Position numbers and translations under genes: made by a program. A stretch of DNA of 64,000 nucleotides from Verrucomicrobiota bacterium (GTDB lineage Bacteria > Verrucomicrobiota > Verrucomicrobiia > CAIQCK01): the NCBI GenBank assembly GCA_016235595.1, contig JACRJX010000048.1:124001-188000 (forward strand), given 5' to 3'. The notes under the pieces were generated by a model, which was not told the DNA's origin, made no database searches, and saw only the letters and a list, made by a program, of their open reading frames with translations. Position 1 is the first letter of the stretch. Each line of letters opens with the position of its first letter. Positions 1-7,511 of this stretch are shown here, piece after piece.

Positions 1-1
1 G

Positions 2-1012
2 GACCCGGTGGACCAGCACATCCCGCAATATGTTCACAACGACTATCTTCAGGCGCTCAGTGATTACGGCATCGCGGGCTTCGTGCTGATGGGTCTGCTC
101 GTCGTCGCCTTCCTCGTGACGGCATGGCGTATTCATTGTCGCTGGTGTCAACGCGGCATCGGCGAACATTCCGGCTGGCACTGGCCTCACTGGCTCGATA
201 CGGACCGGGCCAGCCGGCCAGCCTGGGTGCTCGGCAGCGTGGCCGCCGTCGCGGCCTGCATGTTGCACTCGGCGGTGGATTTCAACCTTCACTTTGCTGC
301 CTACGCATTGACGCTGACGGTGATCCTGGCGATGGGAATGCTCGCGGGCCACGCGCGCCGCTTGACGGAGGCACTGCCGGATGGAACCAAACCGTGGCCT
401 CCCGTGATCCAAGCCATCGACCTTGGAATCACCGCGCGCCGGGTTCTTGTTGCGCTCATCCTCCTGTTTGTGGCCGCCAACGCAACGGTGGCCGTGCCGA
501 ACGGTGTCTCATGCTTGTGCCAATGGCTGGCGGAGACGCGCCATGAACAGGCCAGACTCGCCGAGGCTCGCGCCTCGGCGGAACGGGCTTGGAAGTGGGA
601 CTCCCGCAATTATCACGTGGCGCTGTTGCTGGGCGACATCACTTTGAACGAGGCGCGGCTGGCCTCGAACAACGCCGACGCCATGGCTGAACGGGCCTTG
701 CAGTGGTATCGGTGCGCCGAAAAACTGAACCCGTTGGATGCCGAACCCGTGTCGCAGCAGGCTCGGGCGCTGGAGTTCCTGCATCGGTGGAAAGAAGCGG
801 AGGCAGGCCACGTGCGGGCACTTTCCATGAGTCCCAGCTACTTTCTGTATTACGAGCGTCTGGGCCTCTTCTACGCTTCCCGCGGGGAAAAGGAGAAGGC
901 TCTGGCCGCATTGCGGACCCGGGTTGAGCTTAAATGGTATCCGCATCAGCCGGTGCAGTTCATCAGGGACAGGATTCAACAACTGACGGCTCCCCCTGCG
1001 CCTCGTCCATAG
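2..1012 (+). CDS. O-antigen ligase-like membrane protein with C-terminal TPR region (5' end outside window)
   Basis: The reading frame is open from the first bases, so this is the 3' part of a longer gene. It opens with the loop signature HNDYLQALSDYGIAGF, typical of the end of the O-antigen ligase (Wzy_C/WaaL) domain, where a periplasmic loop precedes the last membrane helices. Two or three hydrophobic segments follow (about residues 20-40, 75-110 and 140-165). The last 150 residues are soluble, helical and TPR-like (repeated Ala/Leu/Arg helices with the sequence YYERLGLFYASRGEKEKALA). Proteins of this layout transfer or polymerise glycans on the periplasmic side of the inner membrane. Which glycan is used cannot be read here. 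A second ligase homologue lies at 28633-30345. Confidence 0.8.
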   Translation, partial: DPVDQHIPQYVHNDYLQALSDYGIAGFVLMGLLVVAFLVTAWRIHCRWCQRGIGEHSGWHWPHWLDTDRASRPAWVLGSVAAVAACMLHSAVDFNLHFAAYALTLTVILAMGMLAGHARRLTEALPDGTKPWPPVIQAIDLGITARRVLVALILLFVAANATVAVPNGVSCLCQWLAETRHEQARLAEARASAERAWKWDSRNYHVALLLGDITLNEARLASNNADAMAERALQWYRCAEKLNPLDAEPVSQQARALEFLHRWKEAEAGHVRALSMSPSYFLYYERLGLFYASRGEKEKALAALRTRVELKWYPHQPVQFIRDRIQQLTAPPAPRP

Positions 1013-1060
1013 AGACGCAGGCGCCTTCCGGTCGGCGCGCTCCCAACTGAACCGGCAACG

Positions 1061-1089
1061 TTGACCGTCGGGCCGGCCTCCACTAAAGT
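1061..1089 (+). promoter_or_regulatory. Sigma70-type promoter for lutA, apparently leaderless
   Basis: TTGACC at 1061-1066 and TAAAGT at 1084-1089 are separated by exactly 17 bases. The lutA GTG codon begins at 1096, seven bases after the -10 box, where transcription would be expected to start. No Shine-Dalgarno sequence is visible. The promoter is inferred from sequence only. Confidence 0.55.
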
Positions 1090-1095
1090 CGCCGC

Positions 1096-1812
1096 GTGCA
1101 GATCGGACTTTTTATCCCCTGCCTTGTGGATCAGTTCTTTCCGCAGGCGGGACTGGCGGTGGCGCGCATCCTGAAGCGATTGGGCCACAGCGTCGAATAC
1201 CCGGCGGAACAGACCTGCTGCGGCCAGCCGGCATTCAACGCGGGCGTGCGCTCGGAAGCGGCGGCGCTGGCGAGGCGGTTCATCCAGGTTTTCGACCGGT
1301 TCGAGGCTGTTGTCGCGCCGAGCGGCTCATGCGTCGCGATGGTCCGGAATTTTTACCCGGAACTGCTCGGCGACGCCAACGGCCCGGCACACGTTCCGCT
1401 GGCCGGGCGCGTATTTGAGTTCAGCGAGTTTCTCGTGAGCCGGCTGAACGTCACCGACCTTGGCGCGACCTTTAACGAACGGGTGACGTATCACGACTCC
1501 TGCCATCTGCTCCGCGAACTGCGGGTCCGGGAGCAGCCGCGCCAACTGCTGCGTGCGGTGAAAGGGTTGGACTTCGTCGAATTGAACGACGGCCCGACTT
1601 GTTGCGGCTTCGGTGGCGTCTTCAGTGTGAAGTTCCCCGAGGTTTCCACGGTCATGGGCGAGGACAAAGTGGCAGCCATCGAGCGGACCGGGGCGCGCTA
1701 TGTCGTCGCCGGCGACTGCGGTTGCCTCATGCACATCGGCGGGCTGCTGACGCGGCGCGGCTCCAAGGTGCGGCCGATCCATCTCGCCGAACTGCTCGGA
1801 GGCGCGCCATGA
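1096..1812 (+). CDS. lutA: LutA-like (Fe-S) oxidoreductase subunit
   Basis: 238 residues, the usual LutA/YkgE size. Two cysteine-rich CCG domains are visible: TCCGQPAFNAG near residues 39-49, and SCHLLR (about 135) with TCCGFGG (about 168) and a late CGCLMH. These domains bind Fe-S/heterodisulfide-reductase-type cofactors. In Bacillus, LutABC oxidises L-lactate to pyruvate. Here the gene overlaps lutB by ATGA (stop at 1810-1812, lutB start at 1809), so translation is probably coupled. The GTG start fits the N-terminal MQIGLFIPCLVDQF seen in the family. Lactate as substrate is inferred from homology. lutC is displaced about 2 kb downstream. Confidence 0.88.
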   Translation: MQIGLFIPCLVDQFFPQAGLAVARILKRLGHSVEYPAEQTCCGQPAFNAGVRSEAAALARRFIQVFDRFEAVVAPSGSCVAMVRNFYPELLGDANGPAHVPLAGRVFEFSEFLVSRLNVTDLGATFNERVTYHDSCHLLRELRVREQPRQLLRAVKGLDFVELNDGPTCCGFGGVFSVKFPEVSTVMGEDKVAAIERTGARYVVAGDCGCLMHIGGLLTRRGSKVRPIHLAELLGGAP

Positions 1813-3194
1813 TGCGCACACCCGTGCTCGAAACACAGCGGCGCGTGACACTCGCTCGCGCGCTGAACCTGGCGCTGGACAAGCGCCGGCAGTCGGTCAC
1901 CGAGTTTGCCGACTGGGAAGCGATGCGCCAGCGGGCGCACGACATCCGCGTCGGCGTGCTCGATCGGCTCGACGATTACCTCAACCAATTCGAGAGCGCG
2001 GCGGCGGCCAACGGCATCCGCGTCGTGCGCGTGGCGACGGCGGCGGAGGCGTGCCGTTACGTCGCGGCCATCGCCAAGCGGCTCGGCGTCACCAAGGCGG
2101 TCAAGGCCAAGTCCATGGTGACCGAGGAGATTCACCTCAACCGCGCGCTGGAGGCCGAGGGCATCCGGGCCATGGAAACCGACCTGGGCGAATATGTCGC
2201 GCAACTTTGTGGCCAGCCGCCCTTTCATCTCACCGCGCCGATCGTGCATCTGTCGCGCGACGAGGTCGGCCACATTCTGGCGGACAAACTCGGTGTGCCG
2301 TTCACAAACGACCCGACGCAGCTCACGCTGATCGCACGCGACGCGATGCGGCGGGAGTTTCTGACGGCGCGGCTCGGTATCAGCGGAGCGAACTTTTGCG
2401 TGGCCGAGAGCGGCAGCCTGGTCCTCGTGACCAACGAGGGCAACGGCCGGATGTGCACGACGCTGCCGGCCTGGGAAGGCCCGCGCGTCCATGTCGCGAT
2501 CACGGGCATTGAGAAGGTCGTGCCGACGCTGAAAGACGTGGCGCATCTGTTGCGGCTGCTGGCGCGCAGCGGCTCGGGATTGCGGCTGACAGCCTACACC
2601 ACGATGATCAACGGCCCCCGGAAACGCGCTGCGGGCGAGGAGAGCACCGGGCCGGATGAGGTTCACGTGCTCTTGCTGGACAACGGCCGCCGCGCGATGC
2701 TGCGCGACCCGCATCTGCGCGAGGCGCTCTGCTGCATCCGGTGCGGCGCTTGCTCGAACACATGCCCGGTCTACCACCGCATCGGGGGCCATGCCTACCA
2801 GTCGGTCTATAACGGCCCCATCGGCTCCGTCTGGTCGCCCGCGTTGTGGGACACGGAGGAATCGGCCTCATTGCCGTTTGACTGCTCGCTCTGCGGCGCC
2901 TGCGCGGACGTCTGCCCGGTGAAGATCGACATTCATCACGCGCTCCTCTGGCACCGGAAACTGGCGTCGGACCGCGGGCGCGTGCCGCGCTGGCAACGAC
3001 TGGCATGGCTGGCGTGGCGGATGGCCATGAGCAACGCCGCATTCTACAATTTCGGCAGCGCCATCGCGCGAAGGCTGCTCAGCCCGGCGATGATGAACCG
3101 ATTTGGCAAACCATGGACTGAAACCCGGGATTTGCCGCCGCTGGCCAGAAAGACATTCCACGAGTTGTGGAAAGAGGAAGCACCAAAACCGTAG
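1809..3194 (+). CDS. lutB: LutB-like iron-sulfur protein (LUD domain plus two 4Fe-4S sites)
   Basis: 461 residues from the ATG that overlaps the lutA stop; the open frame continues upstream but would run through lutA. Residues about 70-300 form the LUD domain with MVTEEIHLNRALEAEG and the ESGSLVLVTNEGN loop. Two ferredoxin motifs follow: CIRCGACSNTCPVY near residue 309 and CSLCGACADVCPVKI near residue 359. A C-terminal tail of family type carries the sequence LPPLARKTFHELWKE. With LutA and LutC it would form the cytoplasmic lactate oxidation complex. The gene ends just before the first RAYT remnant. Confidence 0.9.
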   Translation: MMRTPVLETQRRVTLARALNLALDKRRQSVTEFADWEAMRQRAHDIRVGVLDRLDDYLNQFESAAAANGIRVVRVATAAEACRYVAAIAKRLGVTKAVKAKSMVTEEIHLNRALEAEGIRAMETDLGEYVAQLCGQPPFHLTAPIVHLSRDEVGHILADKLGVPFTNDPTQLTLIARDAMRREFLTARLGISGANFCVAESGSLVLVTNEGNGRMCTTLPAWEGPRVHVAITGIEKVVPTLKDVAHLLRLLARSGSGLRLTAYTTMINGPRKRAAGEESTGPDEVHVLLLDNGRRAMLRDPHLREALCCIRCGACSNTCPVYHRIGGHAYQSVYNGPIGSVWSPALWDTEESASLPFDCSLCGACADVCPVKIDIHHALLWHRKLASDRGRVPRWQRLAWLAWRMAMSNAAFYNFGSAIARRLLSPAMMNRFGKPWTETRDLPPLARKTFHELWKEEAPKP

Positions 3195-3221
3195 TCACAC
3201 TCAATGCGTGCGAGGGGGGCG

Positions 3222-3361
3222 CATATGGCGTTGCTGGCGACTTGGACGATGCACCGGAACAAGTGGCGGTGCGGCGGTTGACAGAGTGAGTGGCCGAGGA
3301 CAAAGCGTTGCAGAAGGCGATGACGGAGGTAATGAAGAAGATGTCTGATGTTGAGACCTGA
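3222..3361 (+). pseudogene. RAYT (REP-associated transposase) 3' remnant, copy 1
   Basis: The sequence encodes a tail of the form VAVRRLTE-stop-VAEDKALQKAM followed by MSDVET and a TGA at 3359-3361. It matches, at DNA level over about 95 bases, the tail of the second remnant at 4175-4272. An in-frame stop interrupts it and most of the gene is absent. The tail composition (alternating basic helices ending in a V-x-T) resembles the C-terminus of Y1-type REP-associated tyrosine transposases. The assignment rests on similarity to copy 2, which also keeps the diagnostic N-terminus. Confidence 0.55.
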
Positions 3362-3457
3362 CACCCATCTCGCCCATCTGCTCGAATCCTCCTTATGCCA
3401 ATACTTGGATTCAGGGCCTATCGCAGTGGACCAAAACGAGATCGGAGTGAGTTCTCT

Positions 3458-3958
3458 ATGAAAACGATCAAGATTCAGTTTATGTTCTTGTTATGTTTAG
3501 CAGGCAATACAATGGCCATACCTCGGTGTTCTGACTACTGGGATGCTGGGCAAGGGAAATTGCTTCCGAGTTTCTGGGATGGTGTGAAGATCATATATGC
3601 CGTAACCGGCGATGTGAAAGTTGTTGCCAGCAACGAAGACCTGCCATTCGAGCTACCGCTACGGCCATTAGCTACGATTGTTGGAGAGATTGATCCACTT
3701 AAAGAAAACAACATAAGCGCGAGAATTGTTTTCGGCGGCCTGACAGAAGTCATTGAAGGCCCCCCCGACTCGAATATTCGTGTCATCGTTGTTATTAGAA
3801 AAAGAAAAAATGGCCCCGGATATGAAGTGCCTCCATTTCCAATGGAATTCATGCCTAACGGCACGGCCATTGTTCCCATAACCGGTGATCCAACACCAGT
3901 GATAGAAAAAATACAAATGGCCGTGCGAATGTTAAGAAGCAAGAAACCGCAGCCGTAG
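3458..3958 (+). CDS. Small secreted protein of unknown function
   Basis: 166 residues from the ATG at 3458, preceded by GGAG at 3444-3447. An upstream in-frame start at 3395 exists but lacks a ribosome site and would bury the signal peptide. The first 20 residues (Lys-rich start, FMFLLCLAG core, ending TMA) look like a Sec signal peptide. The mature part holds beta-type segments and ends in a basic tail. No family was recognised. The region is clearly richer in A+T than its neighbours and sits between the two RAYT remnants, so it may have arrived by transfer. Product and role are unknown. Confidence 0.6.
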   Translation: MKTIKIQFMFLLCLAGNTMAIPRCSDYWDAGQGKLLPSFWDGVKIIYAVTGDVKVVASNEDLPFELPLRPLATIVGEIDPLKENNISARIVFGGLTEVIEGPPDSNIRVIVVIRKRKNGPGYEVPPFPMEFMPNGTAIVPITGDPTPVIEKIQMAVRMLRSKKPQP

Positions 3959-4118
3959 GATCCAAAAGAATTCGAAAGAACGTCCCTATCGAGATGAGAT
4001 CCTGATGAAAATACCAGGGTTGAGAACTGAGATCCAGGTCAGGTGGAAATTATGGTCAGGTTCTCAACATCAGACAGGTCGCTTGACCTGAAACAAGCGT
4101 TGGCAGAGTTTCGCAGAC

Positions 4119-4275
4119 ATGGCACGACCGTTGAGAATCGAAATGGCGAACGGTTGGTATCATGTCACGGCGCAAGTGGCGGCGCGGCGGTTGACAGAGC
4201 GAGTGGCCGAGGCCAAAGCGTTGCAGAAGGCGATGGCGAAGGTGATGAAGAAGATGCCTGGTGTTGAGACCTGCC
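4119..4275 (+). pseudogene. RAYT transposase remnant, copy 2, with both ends kept and the middle lost
   Basis: The frame opens with MARPLRIEMANGWYHVT, the characteristic N-terminus of REP-associated tyrosine transposases, whose members begin MARPLRIE-x-x-G-x-x-YHV. It passes directly to the C-terminal tail AARRLTERVAEAKALQKAM ending PGVET. A full RAYT has roughly 200-330 residues, so the HUH/tyrosine catalytic core is missing. The join is in frame. The reading frame continues downstream to 4616, but that part does not resemble protein. Two REP-like hairpins follow at 4364-4462. Confidence 0.75.
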
Positions 4276-4363
4276 CGCCTCCGCGAAGAGTTGATCCCGT
4301 GACCGATGGAGTCTGGCCGGCAAATCGCCCACCCCTGCGCGTTTCCCCCCTGACAGCGCTGGA

Positions 4364-4408
4364 ACTCCGTTGGCGCGGAAAGCCCTCAGGCTGGCGCGCC
4401 AACGGAGT
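4364..4408. repeat. REP-like hairpin 1
   Basis: A perfect 14-bp inverted repeat (ACTCCGTTGGCGCG at 4364-4377, its complement at 4395-4408) surrounds a 17-base loop. It lies about 90 bases past the RAYT remnant and about 120 bases past the end of the minus-strand Spy-like gene. A REP element or a terminator are both possible. The missing T-run and the RAYT neighbour favour REP. Confidence 0.5.
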
Positions 4409-4430
4409 CCAGGTCCTCCCCCCGGTTCGC

Positions 4431-4462
4431 CGATGGCCGGACCCGTTTGAGCCCGGCCATCG
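4431..4462. repeat. REP-like hairpin 2
   Basis: A perfect 10-bp inverted repeat (CGATGGCCGG at 4431-4440, CCGGCCATCG at 4453-4462) with a 12-base loop, 22 bases after hairpin 1. Paired hairpins next to a RAYT remnant resemble a BIME-type REP pair. Without genome-wide copies this remains a suggestion. Confidence 0.45.
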
Positions 4463-4530
4463 AGTGACAGGTGATCAACCCTTTTCAGGGACGCGAGACG
4501 CACCTGTCCGAACCCAAAATGACAATGGCG

Positions 4531-4947
4531 CTATTCCTTCTTCTTGCCGTGCCCGCCGAAGGCTGGCATCGCTTCCGCCAGCTTCTGCTTCTGCTCGTCG
4601 GTCAACAACGCCTTGATCTCCTCCAGCGTGGCCTTCATCTTTTCCATCATCGGGCCCATAACGGCGCGCATCTTTTCCCGGTCATTGGAGTCCCTGGCGG
4701 CCTTCATCTCTTCGGCATGCTCTTTCATGAACGCGTCGCGTTCGGCACCGGCTTTGTCCATGATGACCTTGACCTTGGCCTTCTGGTCGTCAGTCAGGTT
4801 CAACTTGGCCAGCGCGGCTTGCAGCCGGTCGCCGCCGCGGCCATGTTTCCCCGCTTTGCCACCGTCATCGGCGGCGGACACGAGCCCGGGGGTGGTGACG
4901 GTCAGCGCAAGACCGAGCGCCAGTGATTGGATCAGGGACAACTTCAT
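4531..4947 (-). CDS. Spy/CpxP-like LTXXQ periplasmic protein
   Basis: 138 residues. The ATG at 4947 is preceded by AGGAG at good spacing; an in-frame TTG three bases upstream is less likely. A signal peptide covers about residues 1-25 (SLALGLALTVTTPGLVSAA). The mature part is a helical, charged hairpin with two LTXXQ-type motifs, LNLTDDQKAK and LLTDEQKQK, and a Met/Glu/Lys-rich middle. Spy-type proteins are small periplasmic chaperones or stress/metal sensors. Members are common and variable in this kind of genome, so the specific role is unknown. The His/Gly/Lys-rich C-terminus (GGHGKKKE) could bind metal. Confidence 0.75.
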   Translation of the reverse strand: MKLSLIQSLALGLALTVTTPGLVSAADDGGKAGKHGRGGDRLQAALAKLNLTDDQKAKVKVIMDKAGAERDAFMKEHAEEMKAARDSNDREKMRAVMGPMMEKMKATLEEIKALLTDEQKQKLAEAMPAFGGHGKKKE

Positions 4948-5173
4948 CAATTCTTCTCCTGTAAGGTTTTTCTTGATCGGCCACGCACCATTGGGATGCC
5001 GGTCGAATACTGAAGCGACCCTAGTGGTGGCCGGACGACCTCGCGCGCACTCTGAGACCAGAGCGGCTATTCATGGGACCAACCGGCGGATAGCTGTGGC
5101 GAGACTCGGTCCGCTCTGCACTTCCCGAGGCGACCTTCGGCCATGACGCTGCCAGCTCCCTTTTCGTTCCCGC

Positions 5174-5202
5174 TTGCGCCAACGGGGCGGTGCCTTTAGC
5201 CT
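5174..5202 (+). promoter_or_regulatory. Candidate promoter for lutC
   Basis: TTGCGC (5174-5179), a 17-base spacer and TAGCCT (5197-5202) lie 35 bases before the lutC ATG. The hexamers are imperfect but the spacing is ideal. The promoter would explain how lutC is expressed after being separated from lutAB. Confidence 0.35.
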
Positions 5203-5237
5203 TGGTCCTATGAAGCGCAACGTGCGCGAGTCCTCGC

Positions 5238-5729
5238 ATGAATCCACTACGTCAACAATTTGAACAGCGCTTGGTTCAAGCAGGCGGATCGGTGGCGGCA
5301 CTGGCCGAGCTTGATTCCCTGCTCACGGGCAAGGTCTTCGTTTCGGCCCACCCTGTGTGCCGGCCGTGGGCAGCGCGCGCGACATGTCAGGATCCGCGCG
5401 AGGCGGATGTGGCGCTGACCGGGTGCGACGCGATGATCGCCGAGACGGGCAGCGTGGCGGTGTTCAGCGGGCCGGTGGAGGGTCGGCTCAGCACATTGAC
5501 GGCGCCGACGCATGTGGTCCTGGGCAGCGAGGCGCAACTGGCGGCTGACATGGAGACCGTGTTCGAGCGATTTGCCGACCGCCTCAAGCCGGGCGCGTCA
5601 CCGGCGAGCCTGATGTTCATCACGGGGCCGAGCCGAACGACGGACATCGAGAAGACGCTGGTGCTGGGAGTTCACGGTCCGAAGAAGCTGGTGTTCGTGT
5701 TCGTTGAGGACGGCGACCGTGCGGGTTGA
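5238..5729 (+). CDS. lutC: LutC-like LUD domain protein
   Basis: 163 residues, shorter than typical LutC (about 200-240) because the N-terminal region is abbreviated. The LUD core is intact: ADVALTGCDAMIAETGS with the following VFSGPVEGRLSTLTAP, then GPSRTTDIEKTLVLGVHGPK at the C-terminus. It is the third subunit of the lactate oxidation complex in organisms where this has been studied. It is transcribed in the same direction as lutAB, about 2 kb away, beyond the RAYT remnants and two unrelated genes. An ATG at 5238 matches the family start (MNPLRQQFEQRL). Confidence 0.85.
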   Translation: MNPLRQQFEQRLVQAGGSVAALAELDSLLTGKVFVSAHPVCRPWAARATCQDPREADVALTGCDAMIAETGSVAVFSGPVEGRLSTLTAPTHVVLGSEAQLAADMETVFERFADRLKPGASPASLMFITGPSRTTDIEKTLVLGVHGPKKLVFVFVEDGDRAG

Positions 5730-5754
5730 CTGCCCGGCATTGTTTTATAAAGTC

Positions 5755-6660
5755 ATGCTCACGAACGCCACCGCCAGATCGAACAGTGCGCGCGCCTTCC
5801 TGGTCAGCTTGCGGCCTTGGGAATGGACCAAGAACCTTGTCGTCTTCACGGGATTGGTTTTTGCCTATCAGTTCCGCGATCCGTCAGCGGTCGTCCACGC
5901 GCTGCTGGCATTCGCGGCGTTCTGCGGGTTGTCGGGGATGGCGTACGTGATCAACGACGTTTGCGACCGGCTGCAGGACCGGCAGCATCCGCAGAAGCGA
6001 CTGCGACCCATTGCCAGCGGAGAACTCGACGGGAAGACGGCAGCGGCGGGATTGGCCGTCGTAGGAGCGGCGGTGGCAACGACGTGCATGTGGCTCGGCC
6101 GCGAATTTTCGATTTGGTTGGTGGTGTATTTGCTGTTGAACGTGGCGTATTCGAAGTGGCTCAAACACGTCATCTTCCTGGATGTGGTGTGCGTGGCCAT
6201 CGGTTTTCTAGTGCGGGTTTTTGCAGGTTGCGCCGCGGTGGGGGTGACGGCGAGCGGCTACGCGATCAGTTGCGTGTTCTCGCTGGCGTTGCTGCTGGGC
6301 GCGGGCAAACGTCGCGGGGAATTGCTTGCACACGGCGAGGACTCGGCGCAGCACCGGTCGGTATTCGATCATTACACGGAACGAATACTCGACGGGATTC
6401 TGGCGGTGGCGGTGGTGGCGACCCTGGCGAGTTACACCATCTTCGTCACGAGCCACAAGCATCCGTCGGCGATGCTTTACACCATCGCACTGGTCGCAGC
6501 AGGCGTGTGGCGTTATCTGCGGTTGCTCTACAAGGGACGGGGAGCTGACCAACCGGCGCGGCTGGTATGGAGCGACTGGTTATTGTTACTTACCTGCGCC
6601 GCTTGGGTGGCAACGACCATGGCGATCTTGTGGGCCAGTGGGCGGACGACACCCCCTTGA
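5755..6660 (+). CDS. UbiA-family decaprenyl-phosphate phosphoribosyltransferase-like protein
   Basis: 301 residues, polytopic (about eight hydrophobic segments). The first UbiA Asp-rich motif is clear: NDVCDRLQDRQHPQKRLRPI, in the form (NDxxDxxxDxxHPxKxxRPIASG) specific to the DPPR synthase branch (Rv3806c-like). That branch transfers 5-phosphoribose from PRPP to a polyprenyl phosphate, rather than making quinones. N-terminal LRPWEWTKNLVVF also fits this branch. No DprE1/DprE2 epimerase pair is next to it, so the product may be a ribosyl or arabinosyl lipid donor. TTGACT and TAAAGT with a 16-base spacer end one base before the ATG, so that promoter-like sequence is either fortuitous or the start lies further in. 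Confidence 0.78.
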   Translation: MLTNATARSNSARAFLVSLRPWEWTKNLVVFTGLVFAYQFRDPSAVVHALLAFAAFCGLSGMAYVINDVCDRLQDRQHPQKRLRPIASGELDGKTAAAGLAVVGAAVATTCMWLGREFSIWLVVYLLLNVAYSKWLKHVIFLDVVCVAIGFLVRVFAGCAAVGVTASGYAISCVFSLALLLGAGKRRGELLAHGEDSAQHRSVFDHYTERILDGILAVAVVATLASYTIFVTSHKHPSAMLYTIALVAAGVWRYLRLLYKGRGADQPARLVWSDWLLLLTCAAWVATTMAILWASGRTTPP

Positions 6661-6773
6661 ACTGGGAACCGAAGTTGACCTTGGCGCGAACATCCTCGCC
6701 AGCGGAGCTTGGGTTTATTGGCCTGCCAGCGGGAAAATAGCGCTTGCCACGGCGTCTCTTTGGTTGTTAACTA

Positions 6774-6793
6774 CGTTCAGTTTGAACTGAACG
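6774..6793. promoter_or_regulatory. 20-bp near-palindrome, candidate operator of the GbsR-like regulator
   Basis: CGTTCAGTT and AACTGAACG form perfect 9-bp arms around a 2-base centre. The element ends two bases before the regulator's ATG at 6796. It covers the expected ribosome-binding region and has the size and symmetry of a dimeric winged-helix operator. Autoregulation is inferred from position. Confidence 0.6.
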
Positions 6794-6795
6794 AT

Positions 6796-7320
6796 ATGAA
6801 AGCCTTGGCAGAGTTCGTCAAATCACCGGAACTGGCTGCTGCCTGCCTCCGGTTCATCGAATCAGGCGGGCATACCACACAATCCTTTGGCTTGGGCCAA
6901 GTAATAGGCCAGGTTTTCGCCCTGCTCTACCTCAGTCCTAGACCGTTGTGTCTGGATGAAATTGCCGAGGAATTGGGTGTCAGCAAGGCCAGCGTCAGCA
7001 CCACCGTCCGGCAACTGGAGAACTGGTCTGCGGTCAAACATGTCTGGGTCAAGAGCGACCGGCGGGATTTCTACGAAGCGGAAACCGATTTCAAAGCAAT
7101 GCTGCGGCAGGGAGTCCTGACGACGTTGCGCAAGAAAATGGACACGGCGGCCGTGCGCCTTGAAAACGTCGAGACGACGCTGGCGGATGCCTTGAAGAAG
7201 TCAACGCAACCCGAGCGCGAGGAAACCAGGGTGGTGACCGAACGGTTGCAGCGGGCGCGGAAGTTTCACTCAAAGATCAATGGGCTTCTGAACAACCCCT
7301 TGCTGGATCATTTGTTGTAG
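6796..7320 (+). CDS. GbsR/MarR-type winged-helix regulator of the polysaccharide locus
   Basis: 174 residues from the ATG immediately after the 20-bp palindrome; the open frame extends upstream to 6709 but crosses the palindrome. A GbsR-like arrangement is seen: FGLGQVIGQVFALLYLS (helix 1), then the wHTH LCLDEIAEELGVSKASVSTTV with recognition helix SKASVSTTVRQLENW, the wing WVKSDRRDFYEAE, and a C-terminal helical dimerisation part. Relatives respond to small osmolytes or are linked to envelope functions. It precedes the exporter genes and is the only obvious regulator in the locus. The ligand is unknown. Confidence 0.82.
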   Translation: MKALAEFVKSPELAAACLRFIESGGHTTQSFGLGQVIGQVFALLYLSPRPLCLDEIAEELGVSKASVSTTVRQLENWSAVKHVWVKSDRRDFYEAETDFKAMLRQGVLTTLRKKMDTAAVRLENVETTLADALKKSTQPEREETRVVTERLQRARKFHSKINGLLNNPLLDHLL

Positions 7321-7337
7321 GCACGGAATCGCGGTGT

Positions 7338-7363
7338 GAGGCGGTCCAGTGCGCGACCGCCTC
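7338..7363 (+). terminator. Hairpin after the regulator gene
   Basis: GAGGCGGTC (7338-7346) and GACCGCCTC (7355-7363) form a perfect 9-bp stem with an 8-base loop, 17 bases after the regulator stop. There is no T-run after the stem, so intrinsic termination is uncertain. Confidence 0.4.
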
Positions 7364-7390
7364 CAAGAAACGAATTATGACCTTCGGATG

Positions 7391-7418
7391 GACGAAGGAC
7401 GACGGAGCCGGGAGTCCC
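7391..7418 (+). repeat. Degenerate heptamer array
   Basis: Four 7-base steps begin GACGAAG, GACGACG, GAGCCGG, GAGTCCC. The first two match the GAC-type heptamers bounding the four-helix remnant at 8761-8788. This may be the edge of another decayed copy, but the last two units are weak. Confidence 0.3.
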
Positions 7419-7467
7419 GGAAGTTTACGGGATGCACCCGAAGGGCGGCAGCTTGCTTGGGGCCGGA

Positions 7468-7495
7468 GGTCAGAGGTCAGAGGTCAGAAGTCAGG
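7468..7495 (+). repeat. Left heptamer array of four-helix cassette 1 (4 x 7 bp)
   Basis: Exactly four consecutive heptamers, GGTCAGA three times then AGTCAGG, covering 28 bases. Their reverse complement family (TCTCTGA and variants) forms the array at 7882-7916 on the other side of the four-helix gene, so the arrays are inverted relative to each other. Confidence 0.75.
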
Positions 7496-7511
7496 TCGGC
7501 GAGGATGAAAT

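Noticed and set aside
1698..2792. Minus-strand frame of 364 codons opposite lutB
   Set aside because: No motif is present and the overlapped lutB has two ferredoxin motifs and a coupled start.
4276..4616. Continuation of the RAYT remnant frame beyond 4275 as a 165-residue protein
   Set aside because: After the RAYT tail the translation is low-complexity Pro/Arg-rich, runs through the two hairpins and overlaps the 3' end of the Spy-like gene; only the RAYT-derived part has support.
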